Notes: generated from the letters alone by a model not told the origin. Shown: positions 17,833-27,669, numbered from the stretch's first letter. The stretch: 62,816 bases of DNA from Novosphingobium sp. SG919 (GCF_012932495.1 NZ_JABCNG010000009.1:1-62816), one strand, 5' to 3'. Made by a program: numbers and translations.

Positions 17833-17990
17833 GCCCCCGCTATAGCAGCAAGGGATCATCACTGGAAACGAGGGAATTGCCCGGATCATTCATCACACGA
17901 ATAATGTGGTGCAAACATGCAATTTGCCCACGCCCGGCAAACCGGGCTTAATCGCCCCAACAAGGCCCAAGAGAGCCACGAAGGGGAGAA

Positions 17991-20450
17991 ATGATGAAGG
18001 CATTATTGTTGGTCGGCACTGCGTTTGCGGCAGTGTCGCTGCCCGTGATCGCCGCCGCGCAAGCTGCGACGCCTGGCACTGCCGTGGCGCCGGCAGCCAA
18101 TGCCCAGGCCGAACCATCCGGGCAAACGACCGGGCTTGCCGAGATCGTCGTCACGGCCCAGCGCCGGGTCGAAAATGCGCAGCGCGCCGCCGTGGCGATC
18201 GATGTCGTTTCGCCTGGGCAACTGACCCGCGCCGGGGTAGTCACGGCAACGACGCTCAACGCCACGGTGCCCGCGCTGACGGTGCAGCAAGGCGGCGGCG
18301 CCAATACCACGTTCTTCGTGCGCGGCGTCGGCAACTTCACCAACAACGGCTATTCCGATCCGGCGATCGCGTTCAACCTCGATGGCGTCTATCTGGGCCG
18401 GCCCACATCGACCACCGGCACGTTCTTCGATCTGGAACGGATCGAGGTGCTAAAGGGGCCGCAAGGCACGCTGTATGGTCGCAACGCCACGGGCGGGGCC
18501 ATCAATGTCATCCCCGCCAAGCCCAAGCTGGGCGAGCGGTCAGTGTCGATTTCGGGCGGTTTCGGCAATTACAATGCCATTGACGTCGAAGCTGCTGCCA
18601 ATCTGCCGATCGGTGACAATGCCGCGTTCCGCCTGGCCGGCAAGATCGTGAACCGCGACGGCTACAACCAGGACGGCACGTCAGATGAAGTAGGCCAGGC
18701 CATCCGCGCCCAGTTGCTCGTCCGCCCGAGCCCCGGCGTGACGGTCAGAATCAGCGGTGACTATTCGCATCAGGGCGGCCGGGGCGTTGGCGGCAGCTAT
18801 GTCGGCACGGAAAACTTCACGCCGGGCACGCCCGCAACCGCGACATCTCCGGCTAACTACACGTTCACGCCGGCGAACGTCGATCCATACAGCGGCCTCC
18901 TGTCGCGTTCGGGCAGCGCCTATTTTGCACAGGCGGTCATTCCCGGCACGTTCATCAATCCGGCCCCGCTGGTGCGCCCCTATCTCAACAACACCTACTG
19001 GGGCCTGACCGGCGAAGTGAATGCCGATCTGGCCGGGGGCACGCTCACCATCGTGCCGGCCTACCGGCATTCCAAACTCGACAACCTGTTCAATGGCCCG
19101 TCGTTCAGAGGGTCGCTCAATCGCGAGAACGACAGCCAGTTCAGCGGAGAAATGCGCTTCCAAGGTCCGCGGGTCGGTCCGTTCGACTGGTTGATCGGCG
19201 GCTACTACTTCGACGAAACCGTCAAGGGGCAGTACGGCATCAACCAGTACCAGATCATCTCCTTCCAGGATTTTACGTCGAAGACCACGTCTTACGCCAC
19301 CTTTGGACGGGTAACTGCCCATCTTGGCGATGCGGTGCGGTTTGTCGCGGCCGGGCGCTACACGCACGACAGCAAGACGTTCAACGGCAGCTCCGACACG
19401 CTCGTCGAACTGTGCAACAACGCGCCACCGCCGTTCGGCACCGGCTGCTTTGGCGGGCCATCGCTGCCCGTTGTCCAGACCCTAGCCCAGGTGCCGGGCG
19501 TACCTGCACTGCCCGGGCCAGCCAATGCGGTTCCCTATGGTTCGGCCGGCAACATCCTGTTCTACATTCCCAACCAGGTGAATGCCGCGATCAGCAAGGG
19601 CCGCTTGACCTATCGCCTGGCCGCCGAATACGATGTTGCACGCGCATCGCTGCTCTACGCCAGCTATGAAACGGGCTATCGCTCGGGTGGCTTCTCCAAC
19701 GCCCCCGGGCACGAAACCTTCGCCCCCGAATATGTCGAGGCGTGGACGCTCGGCTCGAAGAACCGGTTCTTCAACAGCCGCGTGCAGTTGAACATCGAGC
19801 TGTTCCACTGGCGCTATCGCAACCAGCAGGTGTCGCACTATGGCCTGGATGCCAACAACGCCACCAACTACTTTACGGAGAACATCGGCACCTCGACCAT
19901 CAAGGGTGTCGATGTGGAAGCGCAGGTGCTGGTTACGCGCAACACGCGGTTGAGCGGGACGGTCCAGTATCTCGACGCCAAGGCCACCAGCTACACCTAC
20001 AACACGCCCCGTGATGCCGCTTCGCCCCCGCCGGCGGTGGGCTGTACCGTAACGCCGACAACGGCGGGTGGCGCGGCTGTCTACGCGATCGATTGCGCCG
20101 GCAAGCCCAGCTACAATTCGCCGCGCTGGTCGCTCAACGGCGGGATCGAGCAGACGATTCCGCTGGGGGACCGCAAGCTCGTGCTGAACGGCGATGCGCG
20201 CTACCGGTCCAACAGCGTCGTCGGTTTCGAATATCTCGCGCAGCAGAACAGCGGTTCGTTCTGGACATTCGATGCCTCGGCCACGTTCGGATCAACCGAC
20301 GAGCGCTGGTCGATCACCGGCTATGTTCGCAACATCACGAACCAGGCGGTGCCGCTGTTCACGCAGTATGTGGCCCCAGCCGGGGGTGTGCTGTCGTCGG
20401 TCTATGCCCCGCCCCGGACGTATGGCGTGCGCCTTGGATACAAGTACTGA
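17991..20450 (+). CDS. TonB-dependent outer-membrane receptor 2
   Basis: 819 aa from ATG 17991 (AAGGGGAGAA upstream; the next codon is also ATG). Signal peptide up to about AAAQA, then a low-complexity Ala/Pro linker, plug start EIVVTAQRRVENAQ and the VLKGPQGTLYGRNATGGAIN block. The barrel ends in RLGYKY with a terminal aromatic. It is less like receptors 1 and 3 than they are like each other, so the ligand probably differs. The EthD-like gene follows after 19 bp, and the three genes should be one transcript. Confidence 0.95.
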   Translation: MMKALLLVGTAFAAVSLPVIAAAQAATPGTAVAPAANAQAEPSGQTTGLAEIVVTAQRRVENAQRAAVAIDVVSPGQLTRAGVVTATTLNATVPALTVQQGGGANTTFFVRGVGNFTNNGYSDPAIAFNLDGVYLGRPTSTTGTFFDLERIEVLKGPQGTLYGRNATGGAINVIPAKPKLGERSVSISGGFGNYNAIDVEAAANLPIGDNAAFRLAGKIVNRDGYNQDGTSDEVGQAIRAQLLVRPSPGVTVRISGDYSHQGGRGVGGSYVGTENFTPGTPATATSPANYTFTPANVDPYSGLLSRSGSAYFAQAVIPGTFINPAPLVRPYLNNTYWGLTGEVNADLAGGTLTIVPAYRHSKLDNLFNGPSFRGSLNRENDSQFSGEMRFQGPRVGPFDWLIGGYYFDETVKGQYGINQYQIISFQDFTSKTTSYATFGRVTAHLGDAVRFVAAGRYTHDSKTFNGSSDTLVELCNNAPPPFGTGCFGGPSLPVVQTLAQVPGVPALPGPANAVPYGSAGNILFYIPNQVNAAISKGRLTYRLAAEYDVARASLLYASYETGYRSGGFSNAPGHETFAPEYVEAWTLGSKNRFFNSRVQLNIELFHWRYRNQQVSHYGLDANNATNYFTENIGTSTIKGVDVEAQVLVTRNTRLSGTVQYLDAKATSYTYNTPRDAASPPPAVGCTVTPTTAGGAAVYAIDCAGKPSYNSPRWSLNGGIEQTIPLGDRKLVLNGDARYRSNSVVGFEYLAQQNSGSFWTFDASATFGSTDERWSITGYVRNITNQAVPLFTQYVAPAGGVLSSVYAPPRTYGVRLGYKY

Positions 20451-20469
20451 TCAAGCCGGAGAGAACGTG

Positions 20470-21240
20470 ATGCTGAAGATGATCATCGGCGGGCGCCGCC
20501 GCGCGGGAATGACCCACCGCGAATATTCCCGCTATGCCGAGCAGGTTCATGGTGCAACGGTGGCGCATAACCCCGGCTACATGAAGAGCTACATCCAGAA
20601 TCACGTTCTCGATGCGGTCTATGGCACCCATGCGGCAGGGTGGGTGGCCGGGCCCGACTATGACTCGTTCAGCGAGATCAGCTTTCCCGACGGGGCAGCG
20701 TTTGCCCGTTCGATCGCCGATCCCTATTATCGCGAGACCATCCAGCCCGACGAACTCAACTTCGTCTGCCACAGTGCCATCATCCTGCTGGCCACCCGGA
20801 CGCAGGAGGTTGGCGTACGCGCGCCCGGCGCCGCGCCGCTCAAGCTCATGCGGTTCATCGCCAGCAACGATGCCGCGCCGCCTGCCGCGTTTGCCCAGGC
20901 CTGGGCGCAGGAGGCCGGCCGCGTCGCCGATCATCCGGCCCTTGCCCCGTCCATCCGGCGCATGACCCGCAGCATCAGCATCGCGGGAGAGGCCGACGCC
21001 AATCTTCCCGCCAACTTCATCGCCAATGCGCCGCTCAGCCCGTTTGCCGGGGTGGAAAGCCTGTGGTTCGACAGTGATGACGCGTGGCGCGCGATCGATG
21101 CCTATCGCGCGGTGATCGAGGAACCCCAATCACATCTTTCCGGCCTGCTGGACCGCCGGCAGGAAGCGCTGTTCGTGGTCGAGGAGCGCACGATCGTGGC
21201 CGATCACACGGCACCCAACGCCGCAGTGGAGATGACGTGA
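20470..21240 (+). CDS. EthD-domain (dimeric alpha/beta barrel) protein
   Basis: 256 aa from ATG 20470 with GGAGAG upstream; GTG at 20467 is an alternative. The first part (MIIGGRRRAGMTHREYSRYA, then HGATVAHNPGYMKSYIQNH) is typical of EthD-like ferredoxin-fold barrels, and the second half repeats the fold (MRFIASNDAAPPAAFAQAW), making a two-domain protein. EthD relatives are found beside oxygenases and decarboxylases that act on ethers and aromatic rings. The stop codon overlaps the Rieske start by one base, which supports shared translation and stoichiometry. Confidence 0.8.
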   Translation: MLKMIIGGRRRAGMTHREYSRYAEQVHGATVAHNPGYMKSYIQNHVLDAVYGTHAAGWVAGPDYDSFSEISFPDGAAFARSIADPYYRETIQPDELNFVCHSAIILLATRTQEVGVRAPGAAPLKLMRFIASNDAAPPAAFAQAWAQEAGRVADHPALAPSIRRMTRSISIAGEADANLPANFIANAPLSPFAGVESLWFDSDDAWRAIDAYRAVIEEPQSHLSGLLDRRQEALFVVEERTIVADHTAPNAAVEMT

Positions 21241-22238
21241 TGGCCCGTTTTGTCCAAAACCGTTGGTATCAATTCGCCTGGGCCGATGAAATTGCCGATG
21301 GTGCCGTCCTGACCCGCACGGTGCTGGATATTCCCATGGTCGCCTTCCGCACCGACGCCGGAAAGATGGCGGTGCTCGACAATCGCTGCCCCCACCGCTT
21401 TGCACCGCTCAGCGAAGGCAAGCGGGAGGGCGACACGATCGCGTGCCCCTATCACGGCTTGGTGTTCAACACCGCCGGCCAATGCGTCCGCAACCCGCAC
21501 GGCGCGGCAACCTCGACGCTTGCTGTCGCCAGTTTCCCGGTGCTGGAGCGGCATAAGGCGGTGTGGATCTGGATCGGCCAACAAGAGCCGGACGAAAGCC
21601 TGCTGCCCGACCTTTCCTTCATCGATGCCGCGCCGGAAACGGCACAGCTGCGCCTGCACACCGCTGTCCAGGCCAACTACGAACTGCTCGCCGACAATAT
21701 CCTCGATCTGAGCCACGCCGATTATCTGCACGCCAGCAGCCTGGGTAGCGGGTTCAACACGCGGGCGAAGTCGACCGTGGAAGAATATCCCGATCACTTC
21801 TCCATCGCCTGGCGTTCGGACAGCGACGATGCGCCGCCGGCGTTCAACCTGGAATCGCCCGCCAAGCTGTGGACCGAGGTGGATTGGTATGCGCCGGCGC
21901 TGATGGTCCTGCGCGCTGGCGGGCATCCGGTGGGCAAGCCCGAGCGCGGCATCGACACGCTCAACCTGCACAACATGACGCCCGCAACGCTGACCACCAC
22001 GCACTATTTCAGCTGCAACACGCGCAACTTCCTGATCGATGACGCCGCGTTCAACGCCGTGCTGCGCAAACAGTTGGTCCACGCCTTCCAGGTCGAGGAC
22101 AAGCCGATGATCGAGAAGGTCCAGCAGCAGATGGGAACGCCGGACCTGTGGTCGCTGGGGCCAAAGATGCTGCCGATCGACAAGGGCGCCGTGCTGGCCC
22201 GCCGCCGTGTTGCCAAGCTGATCGAGGCAGCGAAATAA
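21240..22238 (+). CDS. Rieske non-haem iron oxygenase, VanA-like
   Basis: 332 aa from ATG 21240. The Rieske cluster ligands are in CPHRFAPLS and CPYHGL, 17 residues apart. The catalytic domain shows NILDLSHADYLH, the usual two histidines of the mononuclear iron site, with a later Asp expected as third ligand. Size and layout match vanillate O-demethylase and related single-component-alpha oxygenases. These need a separate reductase, and none is encoded nearby. Likely reactions are O-demethylation or hydroxylation of an aromatic or terpenoid. It ends the operon at a strong hairpin. Confidence 0.92.
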   Translation: MARFVQNRWYQFAWADEIADGAVLTRTVLDIPMVAFRTDAGKMAVLDNRCPHRFAPLSEGKREGDTIACPYHGLVFNTAGQCVRNPHGAATSTLAVASFPVLERHKAVWIWIGQQEPDESLLPDLSFIDAAPETAQLRLHTAVQANYELLADNILDLSHADYLHASSLGSGFNTRAKSTVEEYPDHFSIAWRSDSDDAPPAFNLESPAKLWTEVDWYAPALMVLRAGGHPVGKPERGIDTLNLHNMTPATLTTTHYFSCNTRNFLIDDAAFNAVLRKQLVHAFQVEDKPMIEKVQQQMGTPDLWSLGPKMLPIDKGAVLARRRVAKLIEAAK

Positions 22239-22246
22239 GGCCGCGT

Positions 22247-22276
22247 GCCCGGCGCGGGCCGATCGCCGCGCCGGGC
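22247..22276. terminator. Hairpin between Rieske and SGNH genes
   Basis: Perfect 11-bp stem, GCCCGGCGCGG pairing with CCGCGCCGGGC, with an 8-base loop, in the 45-bp gap between convergent genes. There is no clear T run. Confidence 0.6.
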
Positions 22277-22283
22277 TTGGCCG

Positions 22284-23498
22284 CTATTTCCGGAACATAT
22301 CCATGGCGATGGCATCGGCCATCGCCTGGTAGCCAGCAACATTGGGATGCAGCCAATCGCCCGACTGCAGCTCCGTTCGCATTCGCTTGGGATGGAGCGG
22401 GTCCCGCGTGACCGCGTCGAAATCGATCACGGGACCATCACCGGGGTTGGTTCTGATCCAGGCGTTCACCGCCTGCCGCGTCGCCTCGCCCGCCTCGGAA
22501 TAATAGTCGGCGCCTTCGAACGGCAGTATGGTTGCCAGGTGAACCTTGATGCCATGGGCATGGGCGCGCGCCGTGATCTGTTGATAGGCCGCGATCAGCG
22601 CGGCGGCGGGCGTTTCGGGCGCGCTGCCGATATCGTTGATGCCCTCCAACACGATCAGGTCGGTAACGCCAGTCATGGCGAACACATCCCGATCGAGCCG
22701 CGCCAGGGCCGGAACCCCGAAGATCGCAACCGGATCAGGCGCAAGGACGCGATTGCCGCTGATCCCGACATTGATCACCGCCGCAGACGCAAGGTCCGCC
22801 GTGCCATGCAGCCTCGCGGCAAGAAAGTCGGGCCAACGTCGGTCTGCATCTGGGGTCGACATATAGCCGTCGGTGATCGAGTCACCCAATGCCGCGACAA
22901 CCCGGCCGGGGGCGCCCTGCACCTCGACCGCTGTCAGGAACGGCCGCGCGGGAGTGCGGGATGCCGGGGTAAATGCACGCGTGGTGTAATCGCCGGGTGG
23001 CGAGAGCAACGTATAGGCCTGCCCATCGGCGTGACACGTGCAGGCGGTCTTCTCGTCTGTGACGTAGATCGCCACGCTGAGCTGGGCGCGCGCGGGGACG
23101 TGGATCGCGATGGCATCGCTGATCAGCGGCGATCCGGGAGCCACGGTGAAGTCGGCATTGCCATTGGCGGTCACCACGCGCGGTTCGCCCACCGTCTTGG
23201 CACCTGCCGCATCGAGCAGGCGAACCGTCACGCGACCAATGTGCAACGGCGCCGCTCCGAACTCGTTGGACAGGCGGAGGCGCACCGCATCGCCACCCGC
23301 GCTCAGGCGGATGACCTGAACGATCGTCTGGTTCGCGATGACCGGACTGACAAATTCCGGCGGAACACCGGGGCCCGCCTGCAACGACGGCGCGGGTGAT
23401 GCCGTCCAACTCGCCCGCCATGCCTGCGCGCCCGCTGGCGCTCCTGCGGCAAAGGCAGCCACGATCAGCGCCGCAGCGCGAACAACCATCCAGGGCAT
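22284..23498 (-). CDS. Secreted SGNH/GDSL-family esterase
   Basis: 404 aa from ATG 23498 (GGAG 11 bp upstream); ATG 23534 is an in-frame alternative. An N-terminal signal peptide (VVRAAALIVAAFAAGAPAGA) precedes a beta-sandwich-like region, then the SGNH hydrolase core: catalytic Ser in GDSITDG, block II GISGN, block III GINDIG, and the Asp/His end DWLHPN. The layout resembles the rhamnogalacturonan acetylesterase/arylesterase type. It probably removes acyl or acetyl groups from a substrate in the periplasm or outside the cell. It lies 84 bp downstream of TonB receptor 3 on the same strand and may share its transcript. Confidence 0.88.
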   Translation of the reverse strand: MPWMVVRAAALIVAAFAAGAPAGAQAWRASWTASPAPSLQAGPGVPPEFVSPVIANQTIVQVIRLSAGGDAVRLRLSNEFGAAPLHIGRVTVRLLDAAGAKTVGEPRVVTANGNADFTVAPGSPLISDAIAIHVPARAQLSVAIYVTDEKTACTCHADGQAYTLLSPPGDYTTRAFTPASRTPARPFLTAVEVQGAPGRVVAALGDSITDGYMSTPDADRRWPDFLAARLHGTADLASAAVINVGISGNRVLAPDPVAIFGVPALARLDRDVFAMTGVTDLIVLEGINDIGSAPETPAAALIAAYQQITARAHAHGIKVHLATILPFEGADYYSEAGEATRQAVNAWIRTNPGDGPVIDFDAVTRDPLHPKRMRTELQSGDWLHPNVAGYQAMADAIAMDMFRK

Positions 23499-23582
23499 CG
23501 TGCCGAACACTCCTGCAACAGATTCATCGCGCATGGGCCAGCGGAATCATGCTTCCTTGCCGACCCATGCTTGCAACGATGA

Positions 23583-25943
23583 TCAATAATGGAACGAAAC
23601 CTGGACGCCATAGGTCCGCGGCGCCCCCACCGTCTGCGTGATCATCCCGAACGGTGCCGTCTGGTCGGCCGCGCCGATCGCATACTTCTTGTTGGCAACG
23701 TTGCGGACGTAGGCACCGATATCGAAGCCATGCTTGTTCTGGTAAACGATGTTCAGGTTATGAATCCAGTACCCGCTCTGGGTGATATAGGGGTCGTTGG
23801 TCGAGTCGAAATACTGGAAGCTGCGATAACTTGAATTCCAGCGGAAATTGAGATCCCCGTTCAACGCGTCGAGCGGGATTTTGTAGCTGGCGGTTCCGGA
23901 AAAGCTGAACCGGGGCGCATTGGCAAGACGGTTGCCATCGAGCGGCGTGGCGCCCTGGAACATCGGCAAGCCTGCGCTGATGATCTTGGCATTGAGCCAA
24001 GCCGGCGCCAGCGTGAAGGTCAGGCCGCGAACAGGGGCGGCGGTCAGCTCCACTTCGACACCCTCGGTCCGCGCCTTGTGGGCATTGGCCAGAACCTGCG
24101 TGATCTGCTCGATCGGTCCGGCCGCAGTGTTCACGGTCTGCGGAACCTGCGCAAAGATCTGCTCGTCGATGTAGTCGTTGTAGAACAGGGCAACGTTGAA
24201 AATCAGCCGGCGATCAAACCAGCTCGTCTTCGCCCCGATTTCATAGGCAGTTACCCGCTCGGGCTTGACCGGCTGCAGCTGAAACAGGGCTTGCTCGGGG
24301 TCGCTGCTCAGAAAACTGCCGTTGAACACGCCGCTTTTGAAACCGGTCGCGACGCTGGCATACGTCAGGATCGCGTCCGTGGGGCGATAGCTGACCGCGG
24401 CGCGCCAGGTGGCATTGGTGTTGGTCTGGGTCTGGTTCGAAGAAATAAAGCCTTCCAGCGGGCCGAAATTGCCGCGCCCGCCCGACTGGTATTGCCGTGA
24501 CGCGTCATACTCGAACGTCTTGCGTTCGTGGGTGAGCCGGCCCCCAAGAGTGAGCGTCACGTTGCCGAGCGTGTAGTCGGCTTGCCCGAACGCAGCCACG
24601 GAATCGGTTTTCTGATGGCTGTGGTCATAGGCACGCTGGGCGATGCCATCGAAATTGCCGGCGCCAGCGGGAATGCCGAAACCGCCGTAGAGATCACCAT
24701 CGATGAAAAGATCCAGCGGTTGATCCTGGCGGAGATCTTCGTGGAGGTAGTAGAGGCCGAACACCCAGTTGAATTTTGCGGAGGTGTACGCCGCACGCAG
24801 TTCCTCGGTGTAGGTATTGGTTTTCACGCCAAATGTCGCTTCGACCAGGTTGGCCGGGTTGGCGTCGCTGTCCTCGGGAAAGTATTTGTCGTTGTGCTGA
24901 AAGGCCGAAATCGAGGTCAACGTCACGCGGCCAAGGTCGTAGTCGATCCGGGCGGTTTCGTTGAGATTGAGGTTCCGCAGATACTGCGTGCGGTTGTACT
25001 GGCCGCGATAGAAGTTGGACGGCGTGCCGAAGCCGAACATGTCGACGCAGTTGCCGGCATAGGCATCGGCGACCGAGCACACCACCGGCGCCGGATCGCT
25101 TTGCGTGCCAGGCTTCAACGTGCCGATATGACGATATTCGTTGGGCACGTTGTTGACCAGCCCGGTGGTCGAGCTGAGCAGGATTTTCAGGTTCGGCGTC
25201 GGTTTCCACAGCAACTGCGCGCGCACGGCCTTACTGTTCGTGCCATTGGCGGAAATGCCGTAGAAGTCATTCTGCATGAACCCATCGGAATGATTGTAGA
25301 CGACCGCAATGCGTGCACTGAGATTGTCCGCAATCGGCCCGCCGACCGCGCCGGTGACAAATGTGGTGTTGTAGTTGCCCTGCTCGATATGGACGTCCGC
25401 CGTTAGCTGGTCGGTCGGCTTTTTCGACGTGAACAGCAGGGCGCCGCCGCTGGTATTGCGCCCGTAGAGCGTGCCCTGCGGCCCCTTGAGCACCTGCACC
25501 TGATCTAGATCGAAAATCGCAAAGCTCTGCGCCGAGGGCGCGCTGATATAGACATCGTCGATATAGACGCCGTTGGGACCAGCGTTGTTGCTGTCAAAAT
25601 CATTGAGGCCAATGCCGCGAATACTGATCAAGGGCTGGTTGCCGATCCCCATCGGGCTCTGGATCATGAGGTTCGGGGTCGCCTGGGCGATATCCTCGGT
25701 GCTCTTAACGCCGATCGACTGAAGGTCCTGGCCGGACAGCGCCTGGACGGAAACCGGCACCTTCTGAATATCTTCGTTTCGGCGCTGCGCGGTAACCACG
25801 ATCACACCGACCTGGTTGGAATCCGCGGCCACGGCTGCCGCCGTGTTGGCAGGGGCCGCCTGGGCGGCAGCGCTTCCGGCATATCCCAGAACCATCATCG
25901 CGCTCGTCATCAACAGCGTTCGATTTAGCAACTGCTCGGACAT
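23583..25943 (-). CDS. TonB-dependent outer-membrane receptor 3
   Basis: 786 aa from ATG 25943 with AGGGGGG upstream. Signal peptide ends near SAAAQA. The plug starts GVIVVTAQRRNEDIQKVPV, with the VQVLKGPQGTLYGRNTSGGA block after it, and the barrel ends in YGVQVSFHY. It is the paralogue of receptor 1: the plug, the SNNAGPNGVYIDDVYISAP segment and many barrel strands align. An exact ATAGYN4RCTAT palindrome lies 67 bp upstream, so it should share control with receptor 1 while possibly importing a related but distinct compound. Confidence 0.95.
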   Translation of the reverse strand: MSEQLLNRTLLMTSAMMVLGYAGSAAAQAAPANTAAAVAADSNQVGVIVVTAQRRNEDIQKVPVSVQALSGQDLQSIGVKSTEDIAQATPNLMIQSPMGIGNQPLISIRGIGLNDFDSNNAGPNGVYIDDVYISAPSAQSFAIFDLDQVQVLKGPQGTLYGRNTSGGALLFTSKKPTDQLTADVHIEQGNYNTTFVTGAVGGPIADNLSARIAVVYNHSDGFMQNDFYGISANGTNSKAVRAQLLWKPTPNLKILLSSTTGLVNNVPNEYRHIGTLKPGTQSDPAPVVCSVADAYAGNCVDMFGFGTPSNFYRGQYNRTQYLRNLNLNETARIDYDLGRVTLTSISAFQHNDKYFPEDSDANPANLVEATFGVKTNTYTEELRAAYTSAKFNWVFGLYYLHEDLRQDQPLDLFIDGDLYGGFGIPAGAGNFDGIAQRAYDHSHQKTDSVAAFGQADYTLGNVTLTLGGRLTHERKTFEYDASRQYQSGGRGNFGPLEGFISSNQTQTNTNATWRAAVSYRPTDAILTYASVATGFKSGVFNGSFLSSDPEQALFQLQPVKPERVTAYEIGAKTSWFDRRLIFNVALFYNDYIDEQIFAQVPQTVNTAAGPIEQITQVLANAHKARTEGVEVELTAAPVRGLTFTLAPAWLNAKIISAGLPMFQGATPLDGNRLANAPRFSFSGTASYKIPLDALNGDLNFRWNSSYRSFQYFDSTNDPYITQSGYWIHNLNIVYQNKHGFDIGAYVRNVANKKYAIGAADQTAPFGMITQTVGAPRTYGVQVSFHY

Positions 25944-26487
25944 AAGCCCCCCTCATGTTTTGTTGTGGACCGTGGCCTTTTCGCAGCGGGCGCTCGCGCC
26001 CTCATTGCGATAGCTAGTGCTATTGAACCATGTTCGACATACCTTGGCAATAGGGGAATGCTGGGGCGGCAGATTTAGCGTGACTGGTGCTATCGCAACC
26101 CGCACAAGTCCGCCGAAAATCCAGCCATCCGGCATCGGCGAACCAGCGCCAAAACACAGCATCCATCTCCGCTGGCGCGATTTCAGCGAGACAGCCGATG
26201 GCGCGGCGAACGGGCGAATCACGCGCCGTTATTGCTCAAATATTTTACATATTTACAGTATTTTAGTGTCATAATCCCGCAATCACGACCTGCTGCCAAG
26301 CTGGGGCGCCCTGCCCCTGCGGCCGCAGATTTGGCGAATCAGATGGGGAACGCTCGCTAGCGGATCTATGCCGCCGTTGCACGGCCGCCCACCGCTGCCG
26401 AGAAACAGCGGTGAGCGTCGCTGATGCCAGTACATTATGATAGTCTATGCAATCGTTATTTTAAGCCGAATTCGGCGTGCCTGGCGA
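25944..26487. other. 544-bp intergenic region
   Basis: No believable gene on either strand. It holds operator candidate 5 (26010), a half-site at 26084-26093 (CTGGTGCTAT) that repeats the right arm of candidate 5, an A/T-rich tract around 26232-26270, and an inverted repeat CACCGCTG/CAGCGGTG at 26390-26413. The last lies downstream of the MFS gene and may end its transcript. Confidence 0.6.
26010..26023. promoter_or_regulatory. Palindrome ATAGCTAGTGCTAT (operator candidate 5)
   Basis: Exact match to the consensus, 67 bp before TonB receptor 3. On the minus strand TTGCCA (26045-26050) and TTCAAT with a 17-bp gap make a plausible promoter whose start would fall on the palindrome. Confidence 0.75.
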
Positions 26488-27669
26488 TCATGCATGCGGC
26501 GCGGCCTCGCCGCCTGCGATGCGTGATCGCGTCACATAGAGACCGACAATGAGCAGAGTCGCACCAATCGCCAGCACTGCGCACAGCTGAAGCACGCGGC
26601 CCGCGCTGGCATCGTCGGCCAGCGTGGAAGCAGCGAGCGGCCCCAACCCTGATCCGACCAGGACGGCCGACGGTACCAACAGCGCCGTGCGGCGGGTCGG
26701 GTCGTTTTCGATCGACAACGGCGTCAGGAACGGGGTAATGAAAATCCAAATCGCGCCAAACAGCGTTTCGAGAACGAAAAAGGCCGCAGCCCCTGGTGGG
26801 GTGGACAAGATGAACAGCACGGCGCTCAATGCGATGCTCGAGACCATCAGCGACACAAACCAGGGCAGGCGCCGGGCAAGAAATATCGCGGCAAAACCAC
26901 CCACCACCTGCGCTCCCAGCGAGGCGGGCACCGCAAACGCAACCTGCTGCGGTGTCATGCCGGCCTGGCGGCCCAGCGGCTCGAAATAGACCCACGCCCC
27001 AACGATGCAGCTTTGGATCAAAAGCGATGCCGCCAGGACAACCCACCCCCGCAGCGGGGGCAGACCCGATACCTGCGCGGGATCACGCGGCAGGGGATTC
27101 AAGCGCTTGGGCAGCAAGGGAACCAGAAGCAGTGCGGCAGTGGCCAGGACGGCGATCGTCACGGGCACACCATCGCGGGCATTGGGAGCGGCAATGGCAA
27201 GACCGGTGGAAGTTGCGAACTGAATGATCGCCTGGGTCAGCAGAAACGCAGCCGACAACGCCGTAGGGCGAGCGGAGCGGACGATGACGCCGGTGGTCAT
27301 CCACACCAGCACACCCGCCGAGAGGCCGACCAGCCCACGCACGAAAAGCACGCCCAATCCGCTGGTCCAAACCGTTGCGAGATTGAGCGACGCGACCAGC
27401 GCCAGGGCAACGAGCGTGGAAAGCCAGACCGAAACACGCTCCAGGAACGACTCGGCAATGACGACGCCGATGCCGATCGAGACGAGTTCGGCTGCCGCGA
27501 CATGCCCCACTTGAGCCGCCGAAAGGCGGTCGGCGGCGAGCAGCGCCCCGAAGAAGACCGGCTGGACGCCGGCTATGACGAGCCCGACCGTGCCGATCAA
27601 GAGCGCCGCTGCCATCGCGGCCCGGCTCAAGGCGCCTTGCCCCGCGTTCGCCTGGCTATCTGCTGTCAC
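26488..27669 (-). CDS. MFS transporter 2
   Basis: 393 aa from a GTG start at 27669 with AAGGAG well spaced upstream. About 12 membrane helices. It is paralogous to MFS 1 at 14.3 kb: both share VIAG(I/V)QP, FFGALL/LFGALV near the N-terminus and DPTRR(A/T)(T/A)LLVP near the C-terminus. It is the last gene of a probable minus-strand unit: aminotransferase, kinase, TetR 2, MFS 2. The substrate and direction of transport are unknown. Confidence 0.88.
   Translation of the reverse strand: MTADSQANAGQGALSRAAMAAALLIGTVGLVIAGVQPVFFGALLAADRLSAAQVGHVAAAELVSIGIGVVIAESFLERVSVWLSTLVALALVASLNLATVWTSGLGVLFVRGLVGLSAGVLVWMTTGVIVRSARPTALSAAFLLTQAIIQFATSTGLAIAAPNARDGVPVTIAVLATAALLLVPLLPKRLNPLPRDPAQVSGLPPLRGWVVLAASLLIQSCIVGAWVYFEPLGRQAGMTPQQVAFAVPASLGAQVVGGFAAIFLARRLPWFVSLMVSSIALSAVLFILSTPPGAAAFFVLETLFGAIWIFITPFLTPLSIENDPTRRTALLVPSAVLVGSGLGPLAASTLADDASAGRVLQLCAVLAIGATLLIVGLYVTRSRIAGGEAAPHA

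Noticed and set aside
26431..26453. ATAG-T-CTAT (TATGATAGTCTATG) near the MFS 2 stop codon as a further operator
   Set aside because: The arms are only one base apart instead of six, and it lies downstream of the gene, not at a promoter.
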